This document shows positions 16,287 through 28,199 of a DNA stretch of 64,000 bases, piece by piece. The notes beneath the pieces are model-generated. The model was not told the DNA's origin. It did not search any database and saw only the letters and a program-made list of their open reading frames with translations. Position 1 is the stretch's first letter; each line of letters opens with the position of its first letter. Origin of the DNA: Ochrobactrum sp. BTU1 (GTDB taxonomy: Bacteria > Pseudomonadota > Alphaproteobacteria > Rhizobiales > Rhizobiaceae); assembly GCA_018798825.1 (NCBI GenBank), contig CP076354.1, positions 1,426,001-1,490,000 on the forward strand. Reading direction: 5' to 3'. Both the position numbers and the translations under genes were made by a program.

Positions 16287-18113
16287 ATGGCTTTTCAGAC
16301 TTTTGATGTAACCACCGATCCGGCCAATGGCGCATCTCGGGTAGCTTTGCTGCGCGAGAAGCTTGCCGAACAGGGGCTGGACGGCTTTCTCGTCCCGCGT
16401 GCCGATGAGCATCAGGGTGAATATGTGCCGCCGCGTGCCCAGCGCCTCGGCTGGCTCACAGGCTTTACGGGATCGGCTGGTGCAGCCCTTATCCTAAAGA
16501 AGCAGGCCTATATTTTCATCGATGGCCGATATGAATTGCAGGTCCGAAATCAAACCGATGGCAACGTGTTTTCTTATGAAAGCCTTGTCACCAATCCGCC
16601 TGCGAGCTGGCTTGCAGAGAACGGCAAGGGCCTGACGATTGGCTTCGATCCATGGCTGCACACGATTTCCGAAGCCAACGCATTGCGAGAAGCTCTTGAA
16701 AATCAGGGCGGCAAGCTGGTGCCGGTTGCACATAATCTTGTTGATCTCGTATGGGACGATCAGCCAGAAGCACCTCTTGCGCCGGTCACTATTCAGCCTG
16801 CCCGTTTCTCGGGCCACGAGGCTGAAGACAAGATCAAGGAAATGCAAAAGGCAGTGGCAGTAGCGGGCGCAAGCGCAACCGTTCTGACCGACCCTTCATC
16901 GGTTGCCTGGGTGTTTAACATTCGCGGCAAGGACGTCTCCAACACGCCGCTGCCATTGAGTTTTGCAATCATTCCCGCAGAGGGTGAACCGGAACTCTTC
17001 ATTGACGAGCGTAAGCTTGCCATTGAACCACGCGCCTATCTCACACAGCTCTCCAAACTGTGTGAACCAGCCAAACTTGAAGGCCATTTGAGCGCGCGTG
17101 CGGCAAGAGGTGAAACCATTCTGCTCGATCCGGCACTCGCTGCCGAAAAGCTTCGTCTTGCGGTGGAAGCTGCTGGTGGTCACGTCATTCATGGCAAAGA
17201 CCCCGCCCGCCTGCCCCGCGCCATCAAAAACAAGGCAGAGCTTGACGGCTCACGCGCAGCACATGAACGTGACGGCGTGGCTATGGTCAATTTCCTGTCC
17301 TGGCTCGACGTTCAAAAGCCCGGAACGGTAGATGAAATCTTAGCTGCGCAAAAGCTGGAGGAGAGCCGTGACAAGGCTGGTCGCGATTTCCAGATGCCGC
17401 TCGAAGACATCTCGTTTGATTCAATTTCCGGCGCAGGTCCAGACGGCGCGATCATCCACTACCGCGTCAACACCGATACCAATCGTAAGCTCAACGACGG
17501 GGAGCTTTACCTGATCGATTCCGGCGCTCAATATCGCGATGGCACGACAGATATCACACGTACAGTTGCCGTCGGTAAAATTACGCCGGAAACGGTTCGC
17601 TCTTTCACACTCGTGCTGAAGGGTATGATCGCCATCACCACCGCACGCTTCCCAAAAGGCACACGTGGACAGGACATCGATGTGCTGGCACGCATCGCGC
17701 TGTGGAAACAAGGTTTCGACTATGCACATGGCACCGGCCATGGCGTCGGCAGCTATCTTTCGGTCCATGAAGGCCCGCAGAGCATTTCCAAAAAAGGCGT
17801 GCAGGAACTTTTGCCCGGCATGATCCTTTCCAACGAACCGGGCTATTACAAGCCGGGTGCTTACGGCATCCGCATTGAAAACCTGATCATCGTCAAGGAA
17901 GCGGAAGTGCCAGCAGGCGGCGAGTTGCCGATGATGAGCTTTGAAACGCTTACCTTCTGCCCGATCGACCGGCGCCTGATCGATAAATCACTTCTCACGC
18001 AGGAAGAGCTTGATTGGCTCAATGCCTATCATGACCGAGTGCGTGATAAGCTTATCGGCCATCTTGATGGCAAACAGGCTGAATGGCTCACAACAGCAAC
18101 CGCGCCGCTCTGA
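16287..18113 (+). CDS. M24B metallopeptidase, Xaa-Pro aminopeptidase (long form)
   Basis: This 608-residue aminopeptidase P-type enzyme removes N-terminal residues preceding proline. It has two creatinase N-like domains (about 1-310; GFLVPRADEHQGEYVPPRAQRLGWLTGFTGSAG is typical), then the pita-bread catalytic domain. The metal ligands are visible in order: Asp in LIDSGAQYRDGTTDITRT (two Asp), His in AHGTGHGVGSYLSVHEGP, Glu in ILSNEPGYY and Glu in IRIENLI. The length matches eukaryotic-style XPNPEP1 forms common in alphaproteobacteria, longer than E. coli PepP. The ATG at 16287 is chosen over a TTG at 16272 because MAFQTF is the more usual opening. It is convergent with azlD, with two bases between stops and no visible terminator. 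Confidence 0.9.
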   Translation: MAFQTFDVTTDPANGASRVALLREKLAEQGLDGFLVPRADEHQGEYVPPRAQRLGWLTGFTGSAGAALILKKQAYIFIDGRYELQVRNQTDGNVFSYESLVTNPPASWLAENGKGLTIGFDPWLHTISEANALREALENQGGKLVPVAHNLVDLVWDDQPEAPLAPVTIQPARFSGHEAEDKIKEMQKAVAVAGASATVLTDPSSVAWVFNIRGKDVSNTPLPLSFAIIPAEGEPELFIDERKLAIEPRAYLTQLSKLCEPAKLEGHLSARAARGETILLDPALAAEKLRLAVEAAGGHVIHGKDPARLPRAIKNKAELDGSRAAHERDGVAMVNFLSWLDVQKPGTVDEILAAQKLEESRDKAGRDFQMPLEDISFDSISGAGPDGAIIHYRVNTDTNRKLNDGELYLIDSGAQYRDGTTDITRTVAVGKITPETVRSFTLVLKGMIAITTARFPKGTRGQDIDVLARIALWKQGFDYAHGTGHGVGSYLSVHEGPQSISKKGVQELLPGMILSNEPGYYKPGAYGIRIENLIIVKEAEVPAGGELPMMSFETLTFCPIDRRLIDKSLLTQEELDWLNAYHDRVRDKLIGHLDGKQAEWLTTATAPL

Positions 18114-18115
18114 AA

Positions 18116-18415
18116 TCAGGCCGGAAAGAAATGGCGCAGCGCGATTAACAGTGCTGCGCCCGCAAAAAACATCGTCATCATGCCCACGCGCAGCGAGAGC
18201 AGCACGCAGAAGACGAGCACAAGCAGTTCACGCCAGCCGTGATCCGAAGCAGGTGCAGCAACAATTGCAGTAAGAACAGCCGCAGGCACGGCATTGAGCG
18301 CTGCTTCAACACGATAATGCACCCGCTCAAATCGCGACAAAATAAGATGTCCGCCGACACGGGTGAGATAAGTGCAAACAGCGCCTGCTATGATGATCCA
18401 GATCGTCGTGGACAT
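18116..18415 (-). CDS. azlD: AzlD family branched-chain amino acid exporter subunit
   Basis: This 99-residue protein has about four membrane helices, beginning MSTTIWIIIAGAVCTYLTRVGG. The TYLTRVGGHLIL segment and VPAAVLTAIVAAPA are typical of AzlD, the small subunit that pairs with AzlC to export branched-chain amino acids and their analogues. The open frame extends 19 codons further upstream into azlC, but the ATG at 18415, four bases past the azlC stop, gives the standard family N-terminus. It is in one transcript with azlC. It is convergent with the aminopeptidase gene. Confidence 0.85.
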   Translation of the reverse strand: MSTTIWIIIAGAVCTYLTRVGGHLILSRFERVHYRVEAALNAVPAAVLTAIVAAPASDHGWRELLVLVFCVLLSLRVGMMTMFFAGAALLIALRHFFPA

Positions 18416-18419
18416 GGCC

Positions 18420-19142
18420 CTATGCCTCCCCTGTTTGCGGCTTTGCGCGAATGGCTGCAAGCACAACGCCACCTATAGCACCCAGCGTCACATGCCACGG
18501 CGAGGCGACCAGCTTATAAGCAACGACTGCGCAGATCGCGCTTACGATCACCACCGGCCACCAATGCTCGCGATGGCGAAAGCTCATCACCATGCCAAGA
18601 AAATAGATCGGCAGCAGGAAGTCGATACCAAGCGCATAGGGATCGGAAATCAGGTTGCCGAACAGCGCTCCGATAAGCGTCTCGAGAAGCCAGCAGATAT
18701 AGATGGTGAGACCCACCCCCATATACCAGGCAAAGCTGATTTTCCGGCCTGCTTCGGCGCGAATTTCAACTTCGGCATATTGTGGATCAACGAGCAGAAA
18801 AAAGGAGGCAGCTTTCTGCATGAAGGTGAAATGGCGGATGCGTCGGCCAACGGTCGCCGAATAAAGCACATGGCGGAAATTGACTGCGAAAATCGACAGA
18901 ACAATCATCCATGGCGCGATGTTCTGGCCGAAAAGATCAAGCCCGACCATCTGGCTCGCTCCTGCATAGAGCATTGCACTCATAAAGACGGCTTCACTGA
19001 TCGACAGGCCGTTATCGAGTGCCACAGCACCAAATAGCAGCCCGAACGGCGCGCCAGCCGCAACAATGGGAACGCCGCGTTTGACGCCCGCCCAGAAATC
19101 GTTCCGCGCTGAAACCGGTGCTGGTCGAAAACCCTGATCCAC
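18420..19142 (-). CDS. azlC: AzlC family branched-chain amino acid permease
   Basis: This inner-membrane protein of 240 residues is the large subunit of an AzlCD-type exporter. Landmarks are FWAGVKRGVPIVAAGAPFGLLFGAVA near the N-terminus, SEAVFMSAMLYAGASQMVGLDLFG, VNFRHVLYSATV and a C-terminal LVASPWHVTLGAIGGVVLAA helix. The GTG at 19142 is preferred because GGAG precedes it by eight bases. The frame also has a GTG three codons upstream that sits directly on the GAGGA sequence. It lies four bases upstream of azlD. No Lrp-type regulator is adjacent. Confidence 0.87.
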   Translation of the reverse strand: MDQGFRPAPVSARNDFWAGVKRGVPIVAAGAPFGLLFGAVALDNGLSISEAVFMSAMLYAGASQMVGLDLFGQNIAPWMIVLSIFAVNFRHVLYSATVGRRIRHFTFMQKAASFFLLVDPQYAEVEIRAEAGRKISFAWYMGVGLTIYICWLLETLIGALFGNLISDPYALGIDFLLPIYFLGMVMSFRHREHWWPVVIVSAICAVVAYKLVASPWHVTLGAIGGVVLAAIRAKPQTGEA

Positions 19143-19279
19143 GAAAATCACTCCTCAGTCAGGGAGTGCTTAAGAAATTTTGGGCCAAGTTGAAATCAGT
19201 TTTCGATAAAAATCATACTATTAGAAAGCACGCGCAGCATTTCAGCATCACCTATCATAATGTGTGATGCATCAATGCA

Positions 19280-19986
19280 TTATTCTGATGTTTGAGGAAC
19301 AGTGCCTTCGATCTTCTTGATCCAATCGATCAACGGGCGCGCCTGTTCGGTAAACTTCACCAGCCGATCTGCGAGGTCGGCGCGGGTTATGGTCTCTGGA
19401 TCAATTTCCAGACGAACAGCAAAATGGCGATTGCGAATGGCTTCCAGAAGGTCGGCATCGGTTACGGTTTCAAAACCACGCGGCGTACGCTTCAAACGAT
19501 CATTATCGCTGATCTTCAAACCACTTTTCTTGAGCTTTACAACAACGGCACGATACTCATCCGGCTTTTCAACAATCGATTCGCGTATGGCCTGCAGAAG
19601 CTCTTTCTTCGGCCCCCACCACGCCACACCTGCATAGCAATCACGCACGCCCGGCAAACCAATACAGACATAAAAGCAGCCGCTTTCGTCCCATTTGGTG
19701 CCAGAGTTGGACAAAAGCGCGGACAGATGCCGGTTATAAGGCGCTTTGTCGTGCGAAAACCGCGTGTCGCGCTTGATGCGGAACTGCGACTTCACCCGAT
19801 CACCCTTGAAAGGCAATCCGGCTTTCTCAAAGCGCGCAGTCAGCTCTTCAACCAGATCACCAAGCGGTTCTTTCAGATGCTCTTCAAACAAGTCCTTGTT
19901 TTCAACAAACCACTCGCGGTTCTGATGAAAATCAAGTGCCTTCAAGAAAGGAATAGCCTTGTCGCCAAAACCTTTGAACGGAGCCA

Positions 19987-19987
<1 letters not shown>
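19280..19987 (-). CDS. DUF2461 family protein
   Basis: This 235-residue protein of the DUF2461 (TIGR02453) family is found in bacteria and fungi and has no established activity. Recognisable segments are FLKALDFHQNREWFVENKDLFEEHLKEPL, FRIKRDTRFSHDKAPYNRHLSALLSN (the most conserved part), CFYVCIGLPGVRDCYAGVAWWGPKKELLQAIR, and LKRTPRGFETVTDADLLEAIRNRHFAV. The frame is open to 20014, but the ATG at 19987 gives the family N-terminus (MAPFKGFGD) and shares one base with the ligA stop (TGATG). It is therefore probably translated by coupling to ligA. That link suggests, without proving, a role near DNA metabolism. Confidence 0.82.
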
Positions 19988-22209
<2,222 letters not shown>

Positions 22210-22258
22210 CTACAGCCGCGCGCAGTTACGAACATATGGTCACACTGACAGCGTTCTG

Positions 22259-23938
22259 TCAGGAGACGAGCGCGCTATTCTCTGCCAGCAAACGCTCAGC
22301 TGCTGCACGCGCTTCATCGGTGATTCTGGCACCGGCCAACATACGCGCAATTTCTTCCTGCCGCTCATCGACACCAATCGAACGGATCGATGTCGACATG
22401 CGGTCTTCATTGGTTGCTGACTTCGCAATCAGGAAATGGGTGGCTGCGCGTGCTGCAACCTGCGGCGCATGGGTCACCGAAAGAACCTGTACGCGAGATG
22501 AGAGACGCGCCAGACGCTGTCCGATCGCATCAGCGACTGCACCACCAACACCTGTATCGATCTCGTCGAAAACAAGCGTCGGCGCCGAACCGCGGTCGGC
22601 AAGCGCCACTTTGAGTGCCAGCAGGAAACGAGAAAGCTCGCCACCAGAAGCAACCTTCATCATCGGGCCAGCACGCGTTCCTGGATTGGTGCAAACCCAA
22701 TATTCGACCGTATCAATGCCTTCAGCAGCGCGCGCATTAGTATCCGTCGTCATTTCAACGATAAACTCGGCGCGCTCCAGCTTCAGTGCTGGCAGCTCCG
22801 CCATAACCGCAGCCTTCAGATGCTCGGCAGTGTCCCTACGGCGCTCTGACAAGACTTTCGCAGCAGCATCGTAAGCTGCACGCGTTTCGGTTGCCTGCGC
22901 TTCAAGCTGGATCAGCTTTTCTGCACCGGCATCCAGATCAGCAAGATCGGCGTCCATCTTGTCACGCAGTGCAGGCAAGCCTTCAACTGCAACAGAATAT
23001 TTGCGGGCAGCAGCTCTAAGCGCGAACAGCCGCTCTTCAACCTGCTCCAGCACACGCGGATCAAAATCGATCTCTCGCATGGCGTGGTCGATGCCATCCT
23101 GCGCCAGTGCCAAACTATTGAGTGCTTCGTCAATCGCCTTGCAGACAGGCTCGAGCAGATGCGGCGCTTCCGGAATTTTACGCTCCAGACGACGCACAAG
23201 GCTTGCAAGTGTCGGCACTGGTGAACCATTGCCCGACAGAAGCTCACCTGCTTCGTTCACATCACCCGCAATCTTCTCCGACTTCATCATGACAGCGCGG
23301 CGTTCAGCGAGTTCGTCTTCCTCGCCCGACTGCGGATCCAGCTTGGTTAGTTCTTCCACCGAAGAGCGCAGATAATCGCCTTCACGCTCGGCCTGTTCAA
23401 CCCGCGCCCGATGCTTCGACAATGCACTTTCAGCATCACGCCACGCTTTATAGCGCTCGCGAACAGTCGTGGCCTCAGCATCGAGAACGCCAAACGCATC
23501 CAGCAATGTACGATGAAGATCGGTATCGATCAGCGCGCGATCGTCATGTTGACCATGGATTTCGACCAGCCGTTTCCCCAGTTCGCGCAGCAGCGCAACG
23601 CTTGCCGCCTGGTCATTGATGAACACGCGCGTGCGCCCGTCACCCATCTGGAGACGGCGCAGGATGACGTCGCCGTCATCGTCAAAACCATTTTCGCTCA
23701 GAAATTTACGGGCGGGGTGTCCACCCGGCACATCAAAGACTGCCGTCACCTGCCCCTGATCCGCCCCATGGCGAACCAGAGAAGCGTCGCCGCGCGCACC
23801 AAGCGCCAGCGACAACGAATCAAGCAGGATGGATTTACCGGCACCCGTCTCGCCCGTAAGCACGGACAAGCCGGTCTTGAACTCGATGTCGAGCCGTTCA
23901 ATCAGGACAATATCGCGGATCGACAGGTGCGACAGCAT
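22259..23938 (-). CDS. recN: DNA repair protein RecN
   Basis: This 559-residue SMC-like ATPase helps double-strand break repair by holding DNA ends and sister chromatids. The N-terminal nucleotide-binding half is MLSHLSIRDIVLIERLDIEF...VLTGETGAGKSILLDSLSLALGARGD (Walker A near 29-36). A two-part coiled coil spans about 150-350. The C-terminal half carries the signature VASGGELSRFLLALKVAL and Walker B TLVFDEIDTGVGG (near 475), then VLSVTHAPQVAARA. It lies 12 bases downstream of bamD, so it is probably co-transcribed with it. The two proteins have no functional link, but this order is common in rhizobia. Confidence 0.95.
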   Translation of the reverse strand: MLSHLSIRDIVLIERLDIEFKTGLSVLTGETGAGKSILLDSLSLALGARGDASLVRHGADQGQVTAVFDVPGGHPARKFLSENGFDDDGDVILRRLQMGDGRTRVFINDQAASVALLRELGKRLVEIHGQHDDRALIDTDLHRTLLDAFGVLDAEATTVRERYKAWRDAESALSKHRARVEQAEREGDYLRSSVEELTKLDPQSGEEDELAERRAVMMKSEKIAGDVNEAGELLSGNGSPVPTLASLVRRLERKIPEAPHLLEPVCKAIDEALNSLALAQDGIDHAMREIDFDPRVLEQVEERLFALRAAARKYSVAVEGLPALRDKMDADLADLDAGAEKLIQLEAQATETRAAYDAAAKVLSERRRDTAEHLKAAVMAELPALKLERAEFIVEMTTDTNARAAEGIDTVEYWVCTNPGTRAGPMMKVASGGELSRFLLALKVALADRGSAPTLVFDEIDTGVGGAVADAIGQRLARLSSRVQVLSVTHAPQVAARAATHFLIAKSATNEDRMSTSIRSIGVDERQEEIARMLAGARITDEARAAAERLLAENSALVS

Positions 23939-23950
23939 GCGGGTATCGGC

Positions 23951-24814
23951 TTAAGCGCCGCCACCCGTGATCATTGCCGAAGCCTTGGCCAGCCACGAAC
24001 CGCCGTTTTCACGCGGCTCAAGACCACCGCTCTGCAAGAGCTTGTAGCTATCCTTGTACCAGCGGCTGTCCGGGAAGTTCTTACCGAGCACCGAAGCTGC
24101 CATCTGAGCTTCGGAAGTCAGACCAAGCGCATAATAGGCTTCGACCAGACGGGCGAGTGCTTCTTCAACCTGGCGGGTGTTAGAATACTCTTCGACCACA
24201 CCACGGAAGCGCTTGATCGCAGCCAGATATTCCTTGCGCTCAAGATAATAACGACCGACCTGCATTTCCTTGCCAGCGAGCTGGTCGCGGGCGACACGGA
24301 TCTTGGTCTTGGCGTCGTCGGTATATTCTGAATCCGGGAAGCGATCGACCACTTCCTGCATCGCAGCGATTGCACGGCGGCTGGCCGCCTGATCACGGGT
24401 CACGTCAGGAATCTGACGGAAGTAGCTCAGACCGATGATGTAATAGGCATAAGCCGATTCAGGCGATGTCGGATAAAGCGTGTTATAACGCTTTGCCATG
24501 CTGACCGCTTCTTCGTAATTGCCTTGACGGTAATTGGTGAAAGCAGCCATGACGAGCGACTTGCGTGCCCATTCGGTGTAAGGGTGCTGACGGTCAACCG
24601 CTGCAAACTTCTTGGCAGCTTCACCGAGGCGGCCCGCATCAAGATTCGCGAGGCCTTCGTTGTAAAGCTTATCCGCCGGATCGATCGTCTCAACATATTT
24701 GGTCAGATCGATATCGTCGTTTTTGCTGGCACATCCCGCAAGCGGAACAAAAACGGCAAGAGCGCTGGCAATCAACGCGGTTTTCGTCTTCACCGGGAAT
24801 TTCGAACTCGTCAT
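23951..24814 (-). CDS. bamD: outer membrane assembly lipoprotein BamD
   Basis: This 287-residue lipoprotein is an essential component of the BAM complex that inserts beta-barrel proteins in the outer membrane. The signal peptide ends with the lipobox PLAGC, giving Cys28 as the lipidated residue. Five tetratricopeptide-like repeats follow, with family landmarks [97 protein letters not shown] and the end [20 protein letters not shown]. The frame is open to 24913, but the ATG at 24814 is chosen because GGAG lies five bases upstream and it gives a normal lipoprotein signal. It is in line with lpxC upstream and recN downstream. Confidence 0.94.
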   Translation of the reverse strand: MTSSKFPVKTKTALIASALAVFVPLAGCASKNDDIDLTKYVETIDPADKLYNEGLANLDAGRLGEAAKKFAAVDRQHPYTEWARKSLVMAAFTNYRQGNYEEAVSMAKRYNTLYPTSPESAYAYYIIGLSYFRQIPDVTRDQAASRRAIAAMQEVVDRFPDSEYTDDAKTKIRVARDQLAGKEMQVGRYYLERKEYLAAIKRFRGVVEEYSNTRQVEEALARLVEAYYALGLTSEAQMAASVLGKNFPDSRWYKDSYKLLQSGGLEPRENGGSWLAKASAMITGGGA

Positions 24815-25184
24815 GCGGTCTCCGGCCATTTGGCAACGTCTTTTCTGTCTGGAGTAAAATGAACCCTGTAGTTCACTCTTTCCCCATTCTTCCCAATACA
24901 TCAGCATCAGCACTTAGGTAAACATAGCCGAGGCTGTTTTGGCCGTCCATAAACCACATGCTGGCGAAATCGGCAATCGTCTAGCTGATCAATCGTCCGA
25001 ATTTGGCACGCATAAGGCATCAATGGCTCGGCCTGAAGCTATATCTATGCAAACCAATGGCTTTTTCCTCACCAAATGCGGAGGCTTGGCTCTCAGTCCA
25101 CAATGAATACGCCGACTCATGCGAAGAAGACCCGGCGATCACGGCCCAATTATGGCCATAAACACCGGACTTCCAATAGAAAGT
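24815..25184. other. 370-base spacer between lpxC and bamD
   Basis: I see no coding sequence, tRNA or strong hairpin here. It must hold the end of the lpxC transcript and probably a bamD-recN promoter on the minus strand. No promoter hexamers stand out enough to assign. Confidence 0.4.
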
Positions 25185-26120
25185 TCAAAGCGCCCAGGGC
25201 GCCGAGATATTTGGACGGACTGTAACAAAGTCCAAATTGTCTGCATTCCGGCGCACGCCACTTGCTTCGACGATGTCGTAATTCGACTTATCAGCCAAAA
25301 GTGCCTTCACCGTTTCAGCATTAAGCCGGTGGCCACCGCGATAGGAACGGAAACAACCGATGAAAGGCAGCCCGGCCAGAGCTATATCGCCAACAGCGTC
25401 AAGCGTCTTGTGACGCACGAATTCATCCTTGAAGCGCAGACCGCCGGGATTGATCACCGAATTATCGTCACCGATGACAAGCGAATTGTCGAGTGATGAA
25501 CCGAGCGCCAAACCCGCGGCCCACAGGCGTTCAACGTCTTTCATGAAGCCGAAAGTTCGCGCAGTTGATAGTTCTTTGCGGAAAGTATCCTCGGACATAT
25601 CGGAGCCAAACTTCTGCCGACCGATGAGCGGGCACTCGAAGTCGATTTCCACTTCAAAGCGCGTACCCGAATAAGGCTGAAACTCGCCCCAGGAACCACC
25701 CGCTTCTACACGCACTGTCTTCAAAATACGGATGAAACGGCGCTTCGACTCCTGAACAACGATTCCAGCATCATCAAATGCATCAATAAAGCGCGCAGAT
25801 GTCCCGTCGAGAATAGGAACTTCCGGCCCTTCCACTTCAACAACCAAGTTGTCTATAGCCAATGCGGAAATCGCCGCCATCAAATGCTCGACCGTGTTGA
25901 TACGCGAATCCTGCGGACCGAGCGCGGTACAAAGGTCTGTTGCACCAATCTGCGAAACATGGGCACGAATATCGGCGTTGGCACTGAGGTCTGAGCGCTT
26001 GAATACAATTCCCGTATCCGCATCGGCTGGCAGAAACGTCACCGAGGCTGCAGCGCCACCGTGGACGCCGACGCCGGAAAGAGTAACCGCACGCCCGATT
26101 GTTTTTTGGTAAGCGCTCAA
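25185..26120 (-). CDS. lpxC: UDP-3-O-acyl-N-acetylglucosamine deacetylase
   Basis: This 311-residue zinc enzyme catalyses the committed step of lipid A synthesis, removing the acetyl group from UDP-3-O-acyl-GlcNAc. The zinc ligands and catalytic residues are visible: His in RINTVEHLMAAI (near 80), His and Asp in FVRHKTLDAVGDIAL (near 237-241), and the general acid His in RGGHRLNAETVKAL (near 263). The GVGVHGG opening and VPILDGTSARFIDA are also typical. The first codon is a TTG (26118-26120); no ATG gives a full N-terminus. It follows ftsZ on the same strand after a hairpin, so it likely has its own promoter in 26121-26319. Confidence 0.94.
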   Translation of the reverse strand: MSAYQKTIGRAVTLSGVGVHGGAAASVTFLPADADTGIVFKRSDLSANADIRAHVSQIGATDLCTALGPQDSRINTVEHLMAAISALAIDNLVVEVEGPEVPILDGTSARFIDAFDDAGIVVQESKRRFIRILKTVRVEAGGSWGEFQPYSGTRFEVEIDFECPLIGRQKFGSDMSEDTFRKELSTARTFGFMKDVERLWAAGLALGSSLDNSLVIGDDNSVINPGGLRFKDEFVRHKTLDAVGDIALAGLPFIGCFRSYRGGHRLNAETVKALLADKSNYDIVEASGVRRNADNLDFVTVRPNISAPWAL

Positions 26121-26319
26121 AATCAGTCCAATCTATCGTATGGGGCAAGATGCAGCTGCATCCCGCAAGAGATTTGCCAAGCATATAATGCCCGCAACTG
26201 ACAATCGCCAGTTTCCATCGTATTCTTCTATAATAAGACAGTTATGTCGAAAATAGTGATGAGCGACAGCTGTTCAAAATCACGCTTTCTTACAAACCAT
26301 AACGATAATTATCATAACA

Positions 26320-26351
26320 AGATGCCGTGGAGCGTTAACTCCACGGCATCT
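26320..26351 (-). terminator. hairpin terminator after ftsZ
   Basis: AGATGCCGTGGAG (26320-26332) and CTCCACGGCATCT (26339-26351) make a perfect 13-bp stem with a six-base loop. It lies 25 bases past the ftsZ stop. The sequence after it on the minus strand (TTGTTATG) is only moderately T-rich. It may be an intrinsic terminator or a stabilising 3' end that allows partial read-through to lpxC. Confidence 0.65.
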
Positions 26352-26376
26352 GTATTTTCAATGTCGTATCAGATGA

Positions 26377-28092
26377 TTAGTTCGACTGACGGCGCAGGAA
26401 TGCCGGAATTTCGAGCTGATCTTCTTCCGAAGCAGCGCGCGGCTGCGGACGGCCCTGATCATCAAGCTGGCCACGACGTGGAGCATAGATCGAGCTGTCC
26501 TGCTGCATTGGGCGACGCTGTTCTGGCTGACGCATAGCAGGTTCACGATGCGCTGGTTCCAGACGAGCAGCTGGCTGCTCTTCTTCACGGCGCGTCAGAC
26601 CACGGGTCAGGCGAGAAAGCAGACCCATTGGACCACGTTCTTCCTGAGCAGGCTGCTGAGGCGCTGCACGACGTGCATTGATTTCAGCCTGTGCAACAGG
26701 TGGGAAATCCGAAACAGCTGGCATACGCGGAGCAGGACGTGGCTGAGGAGCTGGTTCTGCATGCATCTGCTGTGGCTGCTGGTAAGCCTGTGGCTGCATG
26801 GCCTGAGCGGTTGCCTGATTGTTGATCATCTGCGGCTGTGGAGCGGCTGGACGTGCAACTGGTGCGCGTTCAAAGCTATCAGCGGCAGGAGCCTGGAAAA
26901 TGCGGCTCTGTGGACGAAATTCAGGAGCAGCCGAAGCTGCTGGAGCAGCAGTTGCTGCAGCGATTTCGTTTTCGATCGACTGGGCAACTGGAGCAGGCTG
27001 TTCGACCTGACGTGGCTGTTCAACAACCGGAGGACGCAGAGCGCCATGCGGAGCCATCGGCTTGGTCTGTGCAGCAGGCTTTACCGGCTGGCGAAATTCC
27101 AGCGGCGCAGGCGCCGCGTCTCCGATCTGCTTGTCGATGCCGGTCGCAACAACGGATACACGGATGACGCCTTCGAGGCCTTCGTCGAAGGTAGCACCGA
27201 GGATGATGTTGGCTTCCGGATCAACTTCTTCACGGATACGAGTTGCAGCTTCATCGACTTCGAACAGGGTCATATCGCGACCACCGGTGATCGAAATCAG
27301 GAGACCCTTAGCACCGCGCATCGAGGTTTCGTCGAGGAGCGGATTAGCAATCGCAGCTTCTGCAGCAGCCATTGCACGGCCTTCGCCCGAAGCTTCGCCA
27401 GTGCCCATCATCGCCTTGCCCATTTCGCGCATAACCGAGCGAACGTCAGCAAAGTCGAGGTTGATGAGGCCTTCCTTGACCATCAGATCGGTGATGCAGG
27501 CAACACCCGAATAAAGCACCTGGTCAGCCATTGCGAATGCATCGGCGAAGGTGGTCTTGTCGTTGGCAATGCGGAAGAGGTTCTGGTTTGGAATGACGAT
27601 AAGCGTATCGACGTTCTTCTGCAGTTCTTCTATGCCAAGCTCAGCCGTCTTCATGCGGCGAGCACCTTCGAAGTGGAAAGGCTTGGTTACGACGCCAACG
27701 GTGAGGATACCGCGTTCGCGTGCAGCGCGTGCCACAACAGGAGCAGCACCAGTACCGGTACCACCGCCCATGCCGGCAGTGACGAAGCACATATGCGTGC
27801 CGTTGAGGTGATCGACGATTTCGTCGATGCATTCTTCAGCTGCTGCGCGGCCAACTTCTGGCTGCGAACCAGCGCCGAGACCTTCGGTGACAGCAGCACC
27901 AAGCTGGATCATGCGTTCAGACTTCGACATGGTCAGAGCCTGAGCGTCAGTGTTTGCAACGACAAAATCCACGCCGCGCAGACCGGCATTGATCATATTG
28001 TTTACCGCATTGCCGCCGCCGCCGCCGACACCAAATACGGTGATGCGAGGCTTCAGCTCGGTGATGTCCGGCTTTTGCAGATTAATGGTCAT
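26377..28092 (-). CDS. ftsZ: cell division protein FtsZ
   Basis: This 571-residue tubulin-like GTPase forms the Z ring. Visible are the N-terminal [18 protein letters not shown], the G-box [13 protein letters not shown] (near 110), [18 protein letters not shown], and the T7 catalytic loop [14 protein letters not shown] (near 210). A Gln/Pro/Ala-rich linker of more than 220 residues (about 325-550) follows, ending in the FtsA-binding peptide [12 protein letters not shown]. This long linker is normal for the rhizobial/Brucella FtsZ and much longer than in E. coli (383 residues in total). The ATG at 28092 (MTINLQKPD) is the family start; the open frame runs nine codons further up. About 107 bases separate it from ftsA, room for an ftsZ promoter. 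Confidence 0.97.
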   Translation of the reverse strand: MTINLQKPDITELKPRITVFGVGGGGGNAVNNMINAGLRGVDFVVANTDAQALTMSKSERMIQLGAAVTEGLGAGSQPEVGRAAAEECIDEIVDHLNGTHMCFVTAGMGGGTGTGAAPVVARAARERGILTVGVVTKPFHFEGARRMKTAELGIEELQKNVDTLIVIPNQNLFRIANDKTTFADAFAMADQVLYSGVACITDLMVKEGLINLDFADVRSVMREMGKAMMGTGEASGEGRAMAAAEAAIANPLLDETSMRGAKGLLISITGGRDMTLFEVDEAATRIREEVDPEANIILGATFDEGLEGVIRVSVVATGIDKQIGDAAPAPLEFRQPVKPAAQTKPMAPHGALRPPVVEQPRQVEQPAPVAQSIENEIAAATAAPAASAAPEFRPQSRIFQAPAADSFERAPVARPAAPQPQMINNQATAQAMQPQAYQQPQQMHAEPAPQPRPAPRMPAVSDFPPVAQAEINARRAAPQQPAQEERGPMGLLSRLTRGLTRREEEQPAARLEPAHREPAMRQPEQRRPMQQDSSIYAPRRGQLDDQGRPQPRAASEEDQLEIPAFLRRQSN

Positions 28093-28199
28093 GGTTCTCG
28101 TTCCTCTTAAGCCTCTCACCGCTTCGCCGCCGCGGTGCTAATTGGTTATTACGCTGATGGTTACGCCCACATCACGCAATCAAATCACTCAATGTGTAC

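Noticed and set aside
25190-25202. GCGCC-CAG-GGCGC hairpin at the end of lpxC as a terminator
   Set aside because: It lies within coding sequence that specifies the conserved C-terminus and lacks a T-run.
26548-28110. 520-codon open frame antisense to ftsZ
   Set aside because: It mirrors the ftsZ codon pattern, resembles no protein family, has no ribosome site and lies wholly inside a certain gene.
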